The notes under the pieces: model-generated
Databases searched by the model: none
The model's input: the letters and a program-made list of their open reading frames with translations, nothing else
Told to the model about the DNA's origin: nothing
NCBI RefSeq assembly: GCF_001431625.1
Contig: NZ_LLXT01000046.1
Location: forward strand, 1-63,459
From: Stenotrophomonas geniculata ATCC 19374 = JCM 13324
Lineage (GTDB): Bacteria > Pseudomonadota > Gammaproteobacteria > Xanthomonadales > Xanthomonadaceae
Length of the DNA: 63,459 nt
Direction: 5' to 3'
In this document: in pieces, positions 6,871-15,675 of the stretch
Layout of the letters: every line of letters starts with the position of its first letter
How positions within the stretch are numbered: position 1 is the stretch's first letter
Position numbers and translations under genes: made by a program

Positions 6871-7332
6871 GTTGTGGCACCGCCGGAGGTGGGCATAGGC
6901 GGGATGAGGGCGATGAAGCGCGGTGTTGGACCATTCGCCTGCCCGTTGGCGTCGAAACCATGCCTGCATGGCCGGGCAAAGAACGCCCCCACAAACCTCC
7001 GCCAGCGTTCGGCCTTCGTCCACCCAGCGCTGCTCCAGCTTCCCCGTGTGCCCCCGTCGCACCACGAACCGCTGCCCGATCCGAACCAACGGATTTGCCC
7101 CGGCGTCCATGAGCGCCTCCACCATCGCCGCATAGCGCGCCGCCAAGATCCGGTCCGACTGGATGGCCTTGGAATACATGACGCTCGCGACGGCCAACGC
7201 AGTGATGCCGGGATCGCCGGCCACGCCAGCGTCGAGGTCGGGCGTTCCCTTGAGTGTGTGCAGCCACCCATAAAAAGCCAGAGAGTCGTTGGTTTGGATG
7301 GCTCGGATGAGGCTTTCGGTCCCGGCGCTCAT
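6859..7332 (-). CDS. Ankyrin-like hypothetical protein
   Basis: 157 residues from the ATG at 7332, which overlaps the stop of the upstream gene (CAATGA). The segments GITALAVASVM and MVEALMDAGANPLVR resemble ankyrin-repeat helices and turns (A-L-L-D-x-G-A-N-P). Only one or two degenerate repeats are visible. The C-terminal third has two cysteines (CGGVLC). Last gene of the three-gene operon 7798-6859. Function unknown. Confidence 0.55.
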   Translation of the reverse strand: MSAGTESLIRAIQTNDSLAFYGWLHTLKGTPDLDAGVAGDPGITALAVASVMYSKAIQSDRILAARYAAMVEALMDAGANPLVRIGQRFVVRRGHTGKLEQRWVDEGRTLAEVCGGVLCPAMQAWFRRQRAGEWSNTALHRPHPAYAHLRRCHNAVA

Positions 7333-7574
7333 TGCCCACCTCCCAGAACCCCGATGAGCGCCAAGGCCACCAGTGCGTAGAACGGCACCAGCACGATGCT
7401 CCACCACTGCCGGGATGCCTTCTGAGCTTTGCTGCCCTGTCGAACAGGGGCTGACACGCGATAGAAGCGCACCAGGGCGCGCCCGGCGGAGATGGGGTTG
7501 GCGACCAGGTCCCGGTAGAACACCGCGGTGCCCAGGAGACCGACAAACAGCAGGGCCATGTTCAAGAGGCTCAT
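7329..7574 (-). CDS. Small membrane protein
   Basis: 81 residues from the ATG at 7574, overlapping the preceding stop by 4 nt. Hydrophobic segments at about residues 4-20 (LNMALLFVGLLGTAVFY) and 58-77 (WWSIVLVPFYALVALALIGVLGG) flank a basic loop, so two membrane helices are predicted. Its 5' end is preserved in the duplicated copy at 16147-16200. Function unknown. Confidence 0.55.
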   Translation of the reverse strand: MSLLNMALLFVGLLGTAVFYRDLVANPISAGRALVRFYRVSAPVRQGSKAQKASRQWWSIVLVPFYALVALALIGVLGGGQ

Positions 7575-7798
7575 GCGAAGCGCTCCTCTTCCTTCTTCCA
7601 ACGCCGCTCATGGCGGGCGCGGGTGGCCAAGCGCTGGATCCTGCGGTGCTTGTCGGCCAGCTGATTGAGGCCATTGGTGCGGTCCAGGAACCGCGCGGCG
7701 GTGTGGAGTTGGAAATGCGCCAAGTCAGTGCTGGCAGGCTCGACGGGATGAATCTTCATGTCGTCACTCTCTTTTTGTGGATAGGTCGGTTTACCCAT
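7571..7798 (-). CDS. Small basic plasmid protein, operon leader
   Basis: 75 residues from the ATG at 7798, chosen because AGGAG lies seven bases upstream. A later in-frame ATG at 7759 with GAGAG upstream is an alternative. Begins MGKPTYPQKESDD and ends in a run of basic helices (HRRIQRLATRARHERRWKKEEERFA). It is duplicated at 16142-16426, where the copy is frameshifted near its end. First gene of the operon 7798-6859, behind a box-type promoter. Confidence 0.55.
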   Translation of the reverse strand: MGKPTYPQKESDDMKIHPVEPASTDLAHFQLHTAARFLDRTNGLNQLADKHRRIQRLATRARHERRWKKEEERFA

Positions 7799-7818
7799 TA
7801 AACCGCTCCTACACACTG

Positions 7819-7886
7819 ATCCAACCACAAGTTCAACCCGTGTCAACCCATTGATTTGAAGCATTTTTGACTAAAAACAGAAACTA
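7819..7886 (-). promoter_or_regulatory. Box-containing promoter for operon 7798-6859
   Basis: Minus strand: TAGTTTCTGTTTTTAGTC (7886-7869), 22 bp, TTGACA (7846-7841), 16 bp, TTGGAT (7824-7819). Confidence 0.65.
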
Positions 7887-7919
7887 CTCTCAGGGCTTGC
7901 CAGAACGCGGTTCTGTCGC

Positions 7920-8207
7920 ATGTCGACGTGCATGACACGTCACTACTGGCCTCGCCTTCCTGTTAACGCCCCAGGCGTTGGCCTGGTCGAGTGCTGCTCG
8001 CACTGGGTTGCCACCGCAATTAGCGCCGCCGCGTTATGGGTCTACCCCCGTGTCGCCATCCGGCTCTACGTGGCGTCGGATGTGGAGAACGTTCGGGATC
8101 TGGCCAGCCGTATTGAAGGTTCCCACGGCGTCGCCGGCTCGCTACGCAGCGCCAGCACGATGAACGTTCTCGGGGAGGGGCTCGCTCCCGCCGACTTCCG
8201 TCAAACC
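7920..8207 (+). pseudogene. Decayed 5' fragment of the type IV pilin gene
   Basis: Matches the first 90 or so codons of the intact gene at 16548 (VASDVENVRDLASRIEGSHGVAGSL against LASDVENVRDLASRVDRSHGIVGSF). The hydrophobic pilin helix has been scrambled by compensating small indels (VECCSHWVATAIS in place of VELLLALGVATAMG). Homology stops just after DFRQ, and the remaining frame to 8900 is unrelated. It is the leftover of the duplication flanking the 8-16 kb island. Confidence 0.8.
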
Positions 8208-8366
8208 AGTCTCGTAGTCAGTAGCCTTCCAGGCGATATGTTACGACGCTACAACGTTCAAAAATGCAGTAAGCTCTTGCTCAACCGCCGGATCAGCGCA
8301 CAGGAAAAACACGGCCTCGTGGTGGTAGGCCTCCGTGAGCGTGGAGTGGATGCTGATTCCTGCGGC

Positions 8367-8594
8367 TTAGGGGGTTCTCACAAACACGTCGTGCTGGCGC
8401 TGCATGCCCGCTTGGTCAGCCTGATCCTGAAGCGCGCGCTTAGCCACCGCCGTCCGCTCAGAGACATGCTCCATTGCAGGGGTTCCGACCCCGCATGCGG
8501 TGTAGAAGACCTTGCCCTTGAACGTGGTGCGCCAGACACAAACACTCCCACCATCGCTCAGGGACTGCATGTTAAGAACAAGGCTGCTGATCAT
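8367..8594 (-). CDS. Small hypothetical protein, paralog of 13282-13515
   Basis: 75 residues. Its core GGSVCVWRTTFKGKVFYTACGVGTP matches GGSVLVWLTSFKKKYLFTASGIGTP of the gene at 13282, and both begin MI(S/R)S with the same local DNA around the start (CGATGAT..GCAGC). The pattern of an alternating hydrophobic strand followed by a G-x-G-T-P turn suggests a small beta domain. Function unknown. Weak ribosome-binding site. The conserved pair argues that both are, or recently were, real genes. Confidence 0.45.
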   Translation of the reverse strand: MISSLVLNMQSLSDGGSVCVWRTTFKGKVFYTACGVGTPAMEHVSERTAVAKRALQDQADQAGMQRQHDVFVRTP

Positions 8595-8937
8595 CGGAAT
8601 TCATGGGAAAGGTGGGCCGCAGCTCTCCAAACGACGCCATCCGCTTGGGCGGCTGAGACACGCGGGGAGGGGGCCAGCCCTAGCAGCACCCCCATGGACC
8701 GTGGGCGACCTGCCGGCCCAATCGTGGCGGTCATCGTCCAATGGGTGTACCTGTTCCATCACACGTCTCGCGGGATGGGAGCTCCAGCAAGGGAGCGCTC
8801 GATCTGTCTGGGGGCCGCCACCGGTATTAAGGCCAGCCCGGGCCTCGTCCACGCTGAACGCAAAGAGGCTTGCGCCTTCGATCGGTGGGCATCACAGTGA
8901 CACGCATGGCCTTGCATGAGCGAACACAACCACCGCT
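8595..8937. other. Non-coding stretch
   Basis: No convincing gene; open frames here lack protein-like composition. Probably decayed sequence inside the duplicated-flank island. Confidence 0.4.
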
Positions 8938-9324
8938 ATGACCGCTCCTCTGGATCACTTCGCAGACCTGTGCATGGCGGCCCAGGGGTTTCGTCCCTCG
9001 CAAACGAGGCTGACGGCCTTGTGTGATCAAGACCTGGTTTGCTTCCAGCCGGGCAAGCCAGCCCGGTTTGGACTCACCGAGGTGGGTAAGTCGCAGCTGA
9101 TGGAGATGTTGAAGGCGTGTTGTAGCGGGGCCGTCGATGAGCCGCTTGCCAAGGTCAAGTCGATGCGACCCAACAGCGTGGAGTTCTCGGCTGGAATGGC
9201 TTACTTCGACGAATTCGAATGCAATCTGCGCCTGGGCGTTCGACCTGAAATTCTCCCGAATCGTTTGGCCTTCCTCGCTTGGCTGATCAAAGAGCAGCCT
9301 AGCGCGCCCATCGCCCCAAAGTAG
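8938..9324 (+). CDS. Hypothetical protein
   Basis: 128 residues from the ATG at 8938. It begins MTAPLDHFADLCMAAQGF and continues with RLTALCDQDLVCFQPGKPARFGLTEVGKSQLMEML. That part looks like a winged-helix-type segment ending in a wing (GLTEVGKS), then an uncharacterised C-terminal part. No family recognised. It stands alone in the low-density island, upstream of the split EAL gene, and I see no strong ribosome-binding site. Confidence 0.45.
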   Translation: MTAPLDHFADLCMAAQGFRPSQTRLTALCDQDLVCFQPGKPARFGLTEVGKSQLMEMLKACCSGAVDEPLAKVKSMRPNSVEFSAGMAYFDEFECNLRLGVRPEILPNRLAFLAWLIKEQPSAPIAPK

Positions 9325-9670
9325 GCGCCATCGCCCACAAGCTGCCGACACCTCTCCCGTCCGCTCCTTGCACCACAGCACCATTGCATCGGGTGTCTGA
9401 CGGAGAGCGCAGGCGTGCCCTCGCAAGCTTGGGCTCGACCAAGCGCCTGCCCACGCCAACCGTGTAACAGTATTGATCTACGATAATTGGCCGCCGCAGT
9501 TGTCAACGCTGGCGGTCGCCTCGCTCACGGCCTGCGGCTGTACAGTTCAGACGCAGATGCGTGGTTGTTCGATCAAGGCTTGCAAGCCAGTGGAGGTGGG
9601 GCTGAAGTTCATGGGCAGCTTGCCGATAAACCTGTAACAAGGTAAATGAGGCGGGAAGCCCAGCGAAGCG
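9325..9670. other. Non-coding stretch
   Basis: No convincing gene between the hypothetical gene and the CSS-EAL gene. It presumably holds the promoter of the latter, but I could not pick out a clear -35/-10 pair. Confidence 0.35.
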
Positions 9671-11215
9671 ATGGCGCGTTTCAGATCGGGGGTTGCTTTG
9701 AGCGTTCGAAAGGATCGGGTTCGCTATGCCTTGACGGTCGTAGGGGCCACGACGGTGTGCCTTCTGGCGATGCTCGCCGTCGCCCAAGCCATTCTCTACG
9801 TCCGTGACAAGGAAGGATCGGAGGCAGTGGCAGAAGCCGCGGTGGCACGCTCGGAGGCTATCTCTCTCGCAAGGCGCGTCGCGGCCGAACAAGCGTCTCG
9901 CATAGGGCTGCCTCGCTGCTCGGCCGCCGACATTGACTCGCTGAAAGAGATTGCGTTTCGCTCCAGCTATATGAGCGACATCGGTCGCATCCAAGACGGA
10001 CGCCTTGTCTGCAGCGCCCTTTGGGGGCGCTCGCGCCCCTACAGCCTCCCCGCTCCACGCTTCTCCAGCGGAGGTGTCCGGATTTGGCATGCATCGGATC
10101 TCGTTGGCTCCCCCTACACCGGGTCCAATCTGATCGCCCAAGGCGACACGTTCACCGTGTCTTCTCCGTCTGCCTTCGAGAGCTTGGACCCTGCGCGCAG
10201 CAGCTCCATCAGCATCGAAACGAAGGACCGATCATTTGCATTCCGGACCTTGTCCCCGACCAGCCGCGTCGGCAACCCCTCTGTCGTCCAAGCTCAGCAT
10301 TGCAGCCATGTGGCTGACGTCTGCGCCTTCGTCACCAGCCCTAGGCACGTGGTGTCCGAGCTGCCCTCGGCGTTGCTCACCACCATCTTGGCAGCCGGGG
10401 CGTCGATGGGGCTGTTGCTGGCGTTCCTGCTGATCAAACACTGAATCACGGCACGGCAAACCATCCAGCAACGGCTGGTGCTTGCGCTGAAGCGCAGCGA
10501 GATCGAACTGGCCTACCAGCCCCTGCGTCGGATTGGCACGCGGGAGCTCGTGGGATTTGAAGCGCTCAGCCGCTGGCGCCCGCCGGGAGACGATGAAATC
10601 CCGCCGGCCATCTTCGTGCCCATCGCCCACCGCCTCGGCCTGAGTCCTGATCTTTTTCGATACGTCCTGGCCCGTGCCATGAATGACCTCGCCCCCGCTT
10701 TGCGGGAGCACAGGAACCTCTACGTGAGCATCAATGCCGAGCCTGTGGACATGGCCCAAGAGTGCATCGTTCGCTACATCAGCAGCGTTACCACCGATTT
10801 TGGCGTGCTCCCCGAACAAATTCGCATCGAGATCACCGAACGGGAAGAACTCGTGTCTGCCACCGCCAAGAGCAACATGCAGGCCCTCTCGGTTCTGGGA
10901 TACCGGTTCTTGATCGACGACTTCGGGACGGGCAGCGCGAATTTCTCCCACCTCGCCCAATCGCCGTTTCGAGGAATCAAGATCGATCGCATGTTCGTGG
11001 CCGCTATCAACGAGGACTCCCCCCTGCGGCCCGTGTTGCCAGGGATATATCGCATCGCACGTGAGCTTGGGCTGGATGTCATCGCAGAAGGCGTCGAAAC
11101 AGAAGAGCAAGATTTGCTGCTCTACCGGATCGCGCCGGACGCCATCGGCCAGGGATGGCATTACGGCCGGCCTCTCTCAACAAAAGACGCTCTGGCCGCC
11201 ATCCAGGTTGGGTAG
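9671..11215 (+). pseudogene. CSS-motif EAL-domain phosphodiesterase split by an in-frame stop
   Basis: Cyclic-di-GMP phosphodiesterase of the CSS-EAL type. Codons 1-257 give a cytoplasmic start, a membrane helix (about residues 20-42), a periplasmic domain with CS pairs (PRCSAADID, RLVCSALWG, QHCSHVADVC) and a second helix (235-255). A TGA at 10442-10444 then interrupts the frame. The same frame continues into a complete EAL domain: GFEALSRW, SINAEP, EITERE, DDFGTG, GIKIDRMF and EGVETEEQD, so all usual metal and catalytic residues are present. An internal ATG at 10478 could start a free EAL protein. Either the gene is dead, the stop is read through, or two pieces are made. Confidence 0.8.
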
Positions 11216-11675
11216 CCCTCCCGCGCGGCTGGACCCAAGCCTGTTCACTGGCGCTTGACCTCCGTCCTAGCAAGATGTCCGTGCGTCCGATGGACGCGAC
11301 AATCGTGAAACTCTCCGCTATGGCGCTGACCCCAGTTGGCGCCGCCGAACCAACGGGGTGACTCCCCCTCGCCCTAGGTGACGCCCCGGCAATTCAGGGC
11401 ATCGTCGTGATCGGCACCCCTAGCCACTGGCCTTTCTAGGCCAACGTGCGCCGCGCACCAAACCAGTGGTCGAAACCGCCTAGCCGCTGGTCTGGCTTTT
11501 TGCTGGTGAACGTACTGGCTGAGCGCTTTCCAACAGCGCCGCTCGGTCCCTTCGCTGTGCCGTGGGCTGTCAGCGTACAGCGCGCCTCTTGGTCATATTT
11601 CTGCTGCGGCAATAGAGGGATCGGGCAGCGGTATCTGGCGTGCGGCCTGCGCGGACGACCCCGTAGATGAATTCT
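11216..11675. other. Non-coding stretch
   Basis: About 460 bp between the convergent EAL and BLUF-like genes. Only short, poorly composed frames are present. Two similar CCTAGCC(A/G)CTGG(C/T) stretches occur near 11420 and 11477. No gene is supported. Confidence 0.35.
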
Positions 11676-12131
11676 TCAGAGTGGCTTCGAGAGGGGCCCC
11701 ACGTAGACGGAGGCAGACGGCCCTCCCGTGAAGCGCACAAGGAGATCCATCGCCGTTGCATTCATTGCGTCCGCATCGCCCCGCTGAGAGAAGCTGGCCC
11801 AGTCTGCCATCGCGATGCTCTGCAGCTGGCCCTCCTTGGCCTCAAACAGCCGCATAGGCCACCGCGGCAGCCGACGTTGCGAGACACGCCCGCGTGCCAA
11901 CTCGATGAAGTTCAGGTGGCTGCGCGCTTCGGATGCCCTGGCGTAGGCAACGCGAAGGCCATCCGGTGGACCCTCCATGTAGGACAGGAACCGGGCCCCG
12001 TCGTACAAGGTCACCCCGGTCACGCCGGCCTGTCTGTTGAACCGCTCCGCGTCGGCCATCAACTCAACCAGCCGCCCAAGGCTAAGGTAGGGGCTGGCCT
12101 CACTCACAAAAACCACCGCACGGTTTGGCAT
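11676..12131 (-). CDS. BLUF-fold protein lacking the key Tyr and Gln
   Basis: 151 residues. The BLUF fold (flavin-based blue-light sensor) is clear: RAVVFVSEAS, then a helix, FNRQAGVTGVTLYDGARFLSYMEGP, then RWPMRL. Asn32 is kept. The position of the photochemically essential tyrosine is Phe8, and the essential glutamine is Ser50. From known BLUF photochemistry this protein should bind flavin poorly or not give the normal light response. It may be a light-independent partner or a relic. A C-terminal 40-residue extension ends NATAMDLLVRFTG and is shared with the intact paralog at 39166. ATG at 12131 with TAGGAGCGTGTC upstream. Confidence 0.75.
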   Translation of the reverse strand: MPNRAVVFVSEASPYLSLGRLVELMADAERFNRQAGVTGVTLYDGARFLSYMEGPPDGLRVAYARASEARSHLNFIELARGRVSQRRLPRWPMRLFEAKEGQLQSIAMADWASFSQRGDADAMNATAMDLLVRFTGGPSASVYVGPLSKPL

Positions 12132-12192
12132 GACACGCTCCTAAGATTGCTTCAGACCCAACAACCTGACGGGTCGGGAAGAGCAACAAGTG

Positions 12193-12468
12193 CTACACAG
12201 CAACCTTTGATTTTGCCTTCCAGGCGCCTGTTTCCAGATCCTTCCGCAGCACCCAGTCCTTTGCCGGAATCTTTGCCCCACGGGCGGTCAGGTAGTCCGG
12301 CATGAATAGCATGATCTCCCCCCCTTGAATCAGACAGCTGGTCGAGAGGACCACGCCGTCACTGAGCTCGACCAAGCAGGTGGTTCTCTCGCCCAGTTCA
12401 GCCTGCTCGCCTGTCAGGGACGCGGTGGCCCCTGGGTAGATGTGGCTGTGAGTAAATTCCAACCGCAT
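12193..12468 (-). CDS. Hypothetical protein between BLUF-like genes
   Basis: 91 residues from the ATG at 12468. It begins MRLEFTHSHIYPGATASLTGEQ and looks like a small all-beta protein (CLVELSDGVVLSTSCLIQGGEIMLFMPDYLTARG) with a basic tail. No family recognised. Its position between two BLUF-like genes on the same strand suggests a shared unit, but the gaps (61 and 93 bp) are large for an operon. Confidence 0.5.
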   Translation of the reverse strand: MRLEFTHSHIYPGATASLTGEQAELGERTTCLVELSDGVVLSTSCLIQGGEIMLFMPDYLTARGAKIPAKDWVLRKDLETGAWKAKSKVAV

Positions 12469-12561
12469 GGCATGCCCCTGTCGAATGCCTCAAATTCATG
12501 ACTCCCCTGCTTCCACTGTGCAACGTGAATCGGGCGGCCTACAGAGGAAATCCGTTACCCA

Positions 12562-12996
12562 TCACTGCGGAACGTCATCGAGACGATTGCCGACCAATGC
12601 GGCAAGCCGCTCCATCCCCGTTTCTGGGATGAATTTCCCTCCGAAGCGTTGGGAGAAATTCACCCAGTTAGACCTCATCAGTGCTTTGAGCTCGGCTTCT
12701 GAAATCCGCAGGAAGAGCAATGCATGCGCAGGGAACCGCAACTGCTGGATGGATCCCCGCGCCAGCTCAACGATTTCGGTATGCAGGGTGACGGACTCGG
12801 TGTAAACGGAGCTCGCAGCCACCGCACTCGCTGTGCCTTCCATATACGTTAAAAACCTGCTGCCGTCGAAGCATACAACTGCACGCGAGCCGCACTTGGC
12901 ATTGAACTCTCGGCCTGCACGCATGACTTCGGGCAAGCGCTCATCAGCGATGCCATCCACCGCCGCGCTCACGAACACCAGCGCACACTTGGGCAT
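12562..12996 (-). CDS. Second BLUF-fold protein lacking the key Tyr and Gln
   Basis: 144 residues from the ATG at 12996, chosen because GGAGGT lies nine bases upstream and the BLUF fold begins there. ALVFVSAA carries Phe8 in place of tyrosine; Asn32 is kept; RFLTYMEG carries Thr50 in place of glutamine. It shows the same two substitutions at the same positions as the protein at 11676, but overall similarity is modest. This suggests either descent from one already altered ancestor or parallel loss. Ends RLAALVGNRLDDVPQ. Probably not a conventional photoreceptor. Confidence 0.7.
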   Translation of the reverse strand: MPKCALVFVSAAVDGIADERLPEVMRAGREFNAKCGSRAVVCFDGSRFLTYMEGTASAVAASSVYTESVTLHTEIVELARGSIQQLRFPAHALLFLRISEAELKALMRSNWVNFSQRFGGKFIPETGMERLAALVGNRLDDVPQ

Positions 12997-13281
12997 TGAG
13001 GGCCACCTCCAACTCCGCACCAGTGAGTCTAAACAGGCCAAGAGTAGATCAGCTGTGTAGAAAACGCAGTCGGGCTCGGACCGAAGGTGCGGTCCTTCTG
13101 AACCGTTAAGGATGCGCCATGGTTGGGACCATTCTAAATCAAGCTGGCTGCAAGAGAGTTGACCTAGTTGGCAGCGTCGCCCCGAGGTGCGCGAGGACTG
13201 CGGCCTCAACGACCGAAGTGCTGCAGAGAAAAAAGATTCCATCTCGCGGTCCAGCCGACGTCAAAGACCGATGGAGGGTGA

Positions 13282-13515
13282 TCATCGACGCTGATTCATC
13301 GCCCACGGACACCTCGTGGAACTTCGACCCGAAAAGCGAACCTGGAGGGCTCTCCGACTTGCTTTCGTGTCCTGCCGTAGCTCCACACCGTACTGCCCAG
13401 GCGTCCCGATGCCACTAGCGGTGAAGAGGTACTTTTTCTTGAACGAAGTCAACCAGACCAGAACTGATCCGCCTTGGGCGAGAACGCGCTTGTGAGCCAG
13501 CTTGCTGCGTATCAT
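13282..13515 (-). CDS. Small hypothetical protein, paralog of 8367-8594
   Basis: 77 residues. Shares GGSVxVWxTxFKxKxxxTAxGxGTP and the start-site DNA with the gene at 8367 and diverges at the C-terminus. Unknown function. It is part of the set of duplicated families inside the 8-16 kb island. Confidence 0.45.
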   Translation of the reverse strand: MIRSKLAHKRVLAQGGSVLVWLTSFKKKYLFTASGIGTPGQYGVELRQDTKASRRALQVRFSGRSSTRCPWAMNQRR

Positions 13516-13786
13516 CGGGCTGCTCGTTGTTGACCGGGTTGATCGATTCGTCCCGCCTGTCGCCCGTGGACGACCGACTTGGGAGCTTCCAGCGATGGAC
13601 GGGTTCAGTATCAGACAGCGGCAGCGGTGAGAGCAACGCCCACGCGCTGCCCACCATTTCGGCCGTCCAGGTAGGCGCGCTCACAGCACCACAACATGCC
13701 GTTCTCCGGGCGAAACAACCCGAGCAGGCTGCGCAGGGCCTAATCCTTTAACTGCCTCGCCAGGCTCAGCTTGAGCACCGAGGCGC

Positions 13787-13963
13787 TCATGGCTCCGCCG
13801 ATTCAGTTCCGCGGTGCACGCGAGACAGACGCCATCCACCGTGCGACTTGAAGTAGCCCGTGTCGCCAGTCAACGAATAGCGAAATCCGGCCCAAATCGA
13901 TGTCGGCACGGAGCTGTGCCAAGTGCGAGCCTTTTGGTAGGCGTAGCGAAACGAACGCATCAT
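13787..13963 (-). CDS. Small hypothetical protein, coupled to 13960-14091
   Basis: 58 residues from the ATG at 13963, which overlaps the stop of the tiny membrane-protein gene (AAATGATG). Contains MRSFRYAYQKARTWHSSVPTSIWAGFRYSLTGDTGYF, a basic, aromatic-rich sequence. The overlap is the main evidence for a gene. Function unknown. Confidence 0.4.
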   Translation of the reverse strand: MMRSFRYAYQKARTWHSSVPTSIWAGFRYSLTGDTGYFKSHGGWRLSRVHRGTESAEP

Positions 13964-14091
13964 TTCGCTTCTCCGCGGCGCAGCCATTGCCGACACGACG
14001 GCGCTTTGAAAAGCGCGATTGCGAGTTGGAGCAACCCCAACGCAGCTGCGGCAGCCAAGATCACAAGAGCAAGAGACAAAAGGAGGTCCAT
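13960..14091 (-). CDS. Tiny single-helix membrane protein
   Basis: 43 residues from the ATG at 14091. A long hydrophobic helix, MDLLLSLALVILAAAAALG and onward to LFKAP, is followed by a basic tail RQWLRRGEAK. Followed by an overlapping second small gene. Unknown function. Confidence 0.4.
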   Translation of the reverse strand: MDLLLSLALVILAAAAALGLLQLAIALFKAPSCRQWLRRGEAK

Positions 14092-14410
14092 GGCGGGGGT
14101 CCTGCAGGCCCGTGGGGTGGCAGCACCTCTGAGCGCCCGGGCCATTGGCGCTCAGCAGTCCCCTGTCCGCTACAAGTGAAGATCGCCACAACCGCGTGAT
14201 ATGGGCGTGAAAGCCAGCCGCGTCATTTGTTGCCGTTGCAATCGCCCACTTCTGACCTCCTACTAGTGCTTGGAACCGGGAAATCGAGTTGATTGAACAG
14301 TCTAGGCAATGCACCCGTCTTCATCAGTGATCCTGTTCATATTCGGTCAGAAACATCTCACACTGCTCGCTCCGCTTCCGACAGCGCTCTCTCTTCGCGT
14401 TGACTGTTCA
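14092..14410. other. Non-coding stretch
   Basis: About 320 bp between divergent small genes. No gene or clear promoter is recognised. Confidence 0.35.
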
Positions 14411-14773
14411 ATGCAATCTTCGACCGACTTTGTAATCCACCAAGTCGATCCCACACTGCTGAGCAAGGGGGCGAGGGCTGGATCTGCAGCTATCCTGATG
14501 ACCTGCCAAGCGTGCCGAGCTAGGTCCACCGTCACCATCGGTGGCGGACTGCAGACGGATAACGCGGGTGTCTGGGTCACTTGTCCGGGATGCAACGCGA
14601 ATGCCATGCTGGGTCTGGAGGAGATTTGGCGCCTTTGGAGCAGTGACGCCGGGATCGCCTTTGCAGCGGCATTTGACGCGTCGATCAAAGCGCCAGTCAG
14701 CGTGATGCCGGAGGGAGATCGTCGAAGAGGCCCTGACCTATCGCCTAGCGGTTGCTGCAATGGCTGCAGCTGA
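14411..14773 (+). CDS. Small zinc-ribbon-like protein
   Basis: 120 residues from the ATG at 14411. An in-frame ATG at 14309 would add 34 residues of unconvincing composition. MTCQACRARSTVTIGG...VWVTCPGCNANAML gives a CxxC-(about 22)-CxxC zinc ribbon, followed by a helix and a low-complexity tail. Its end overlaps the convergent zinc-ribbon gene 14745-14975 by 29 bp, and the two ribbons look distantly related. Role unknown. Confidence 0.4.
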   Translation: MQSSTDFVIHQVDPTLLSKGARAGSAAILMTCQACRARSTVTIGGGLQTDNAGVWVTCPGCNANAMLGLEEIWRLWSSDAGIAFAAAFDASIKAPVSVMPEGDRRRGPDLSPSGCCNGCS

Positions 14774-14975
14774 GCACGGCGCCACCGGAGATCGATGTCA
14801 GCCCAATGGGCTCGCTTGAAACGAAATCACTGTCGCACATGTGGCAACGGGCGTGGACTTTCAGCGCTTTGGACACCGCCTGCGGACCCGCGCTCACGCG
14901 CTCGACCCAGACCAAGCGAAACCGTCCAGTCTCACCAGCCGCACCACAGCTTTCATTCGCGTCCCGCTCGCACAT
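14745..14975 (-). CDS. Small zinc-ribbon-like protein
   Basis: 76 residues. ARCHMCDSDFVSSEPIGLT..GGAVLSCSHCSNR forms a CxxC...CxxC ribbon spaced like the convergent neighbour's. It has no catalytic domain and could bind DNA or protein. Function unknown. Confidence 0.4.
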   Translation of the reverse strand: MCERDANESCGAAGETGRFRLVWVERVSAGPQAVSKALKVHARCHMCDSDFVSSEPIGLTSISGGAVLSCSHCSNR

Positions 14976-15122
14976 TCAAGTTACCAACCGTGGCGTATGG
15001 CTTAGCATCAGACGGCGAGGGAGAAGGCAGCGTGCTGCGCTGCTGAGCCTCACGTGAAGCCGATTTAGTCAGGTGCGCGATGAACTGGATCGGCCAAGCG
15101 CGGCGAACCACCAGGGAGTATC

Positions 15123-15559
15123 GTGTTCAATCCACTTCAAACGAGCCCATCCATGCTGCGAGCCGTTGCCTACCGAAGCGTTGCCGACCCGGGAATTGAT
15201 TCCACCCGCCTCGATCAGATCGTGCGCGGTGCACAACGCTTCAACCGGCTAGGCGGCGTGACAGGAGCGATGCTCTTCGATGGAGCCCGCTTTCTCCAAT
15301 ACGTGGAGGGACCAAACGATGGCATAGAAGGCGCCATTGGACGCATCAGGGCCAGCGATGACCACACCAACCTCCATGTGCTTGGGAATCGCTGATCGAA
15401 ACCCGGCGCTTCCCGGCTTGGGACATGTGCTGCTTTATGCAGCCCAACACTGTGCTGGATCGGCTGTTCGTCGCCCCGTGGGGAAGTTTGGACCGCTCGC
15501 TGGATCACGCCGGCAACCCGGTCGGTGGCTTGTTGCTTCTGCGCCAGATCTTGGCGTAA
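15123..15559 (+). pseudogene. BLUF photoreceptor gene broken by a frameshift
   Basis: The first frame, from 15123 (GTG), encodes RAVAYRSVADPG..., FNRLGGVTGAMLFDGARFLQYVEGP, which keeps the essential Tyr, Asn and Gln of light-active BLUF domains. The frame stops at about 15395. The next frame carries on the fold without a gap from 15383 (WESLIETRRFPAWDMCFMQ... to LLLLRQILA, stop at 15557-15559). One indel near 15375-15385 therefore separates the two halves. The only canonical BLUF in this island is thus disrupted, while the two altered ones are intact. A TTTAGTCA core lies at 15064, upstream. Confidence 0.75.
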
Positions 15560-15675
15560 GGCCGCAGCCCAAGGGGAGGCAGCCCCTGCTTCCCACGCGC
15601 GCCAGAGATCCACTCACGGCGGTTAGCCACACGCGGTTGCGAGAACCGCAGTTTCAGAACAACGCTGGTGCGCTA

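Larger units (their letters stand above)
7518..8207 (+). repeat. Direct repeat, left copy (pairs with 16147-16838)
   Basis: About 690 bp aligning along its whole length with 16147-16838 in the same orientation, about 8.63 kb apart. It spans the start of the membrane-protein gene, the small basic gene, its box promoter and the first 90 or so codons of the pilin gene. The left pilin copy is decayed, and the right copy of the small gene is frameshifted. Confidence 0.85.

Noticed and set aside
9503..10141. Minus-strand open frame opposite the CSS-EAL gene
   Set aside because: Antisense to a clear CSS-EAL reading frame with domain motifs; typical high-G+C mirror frame.
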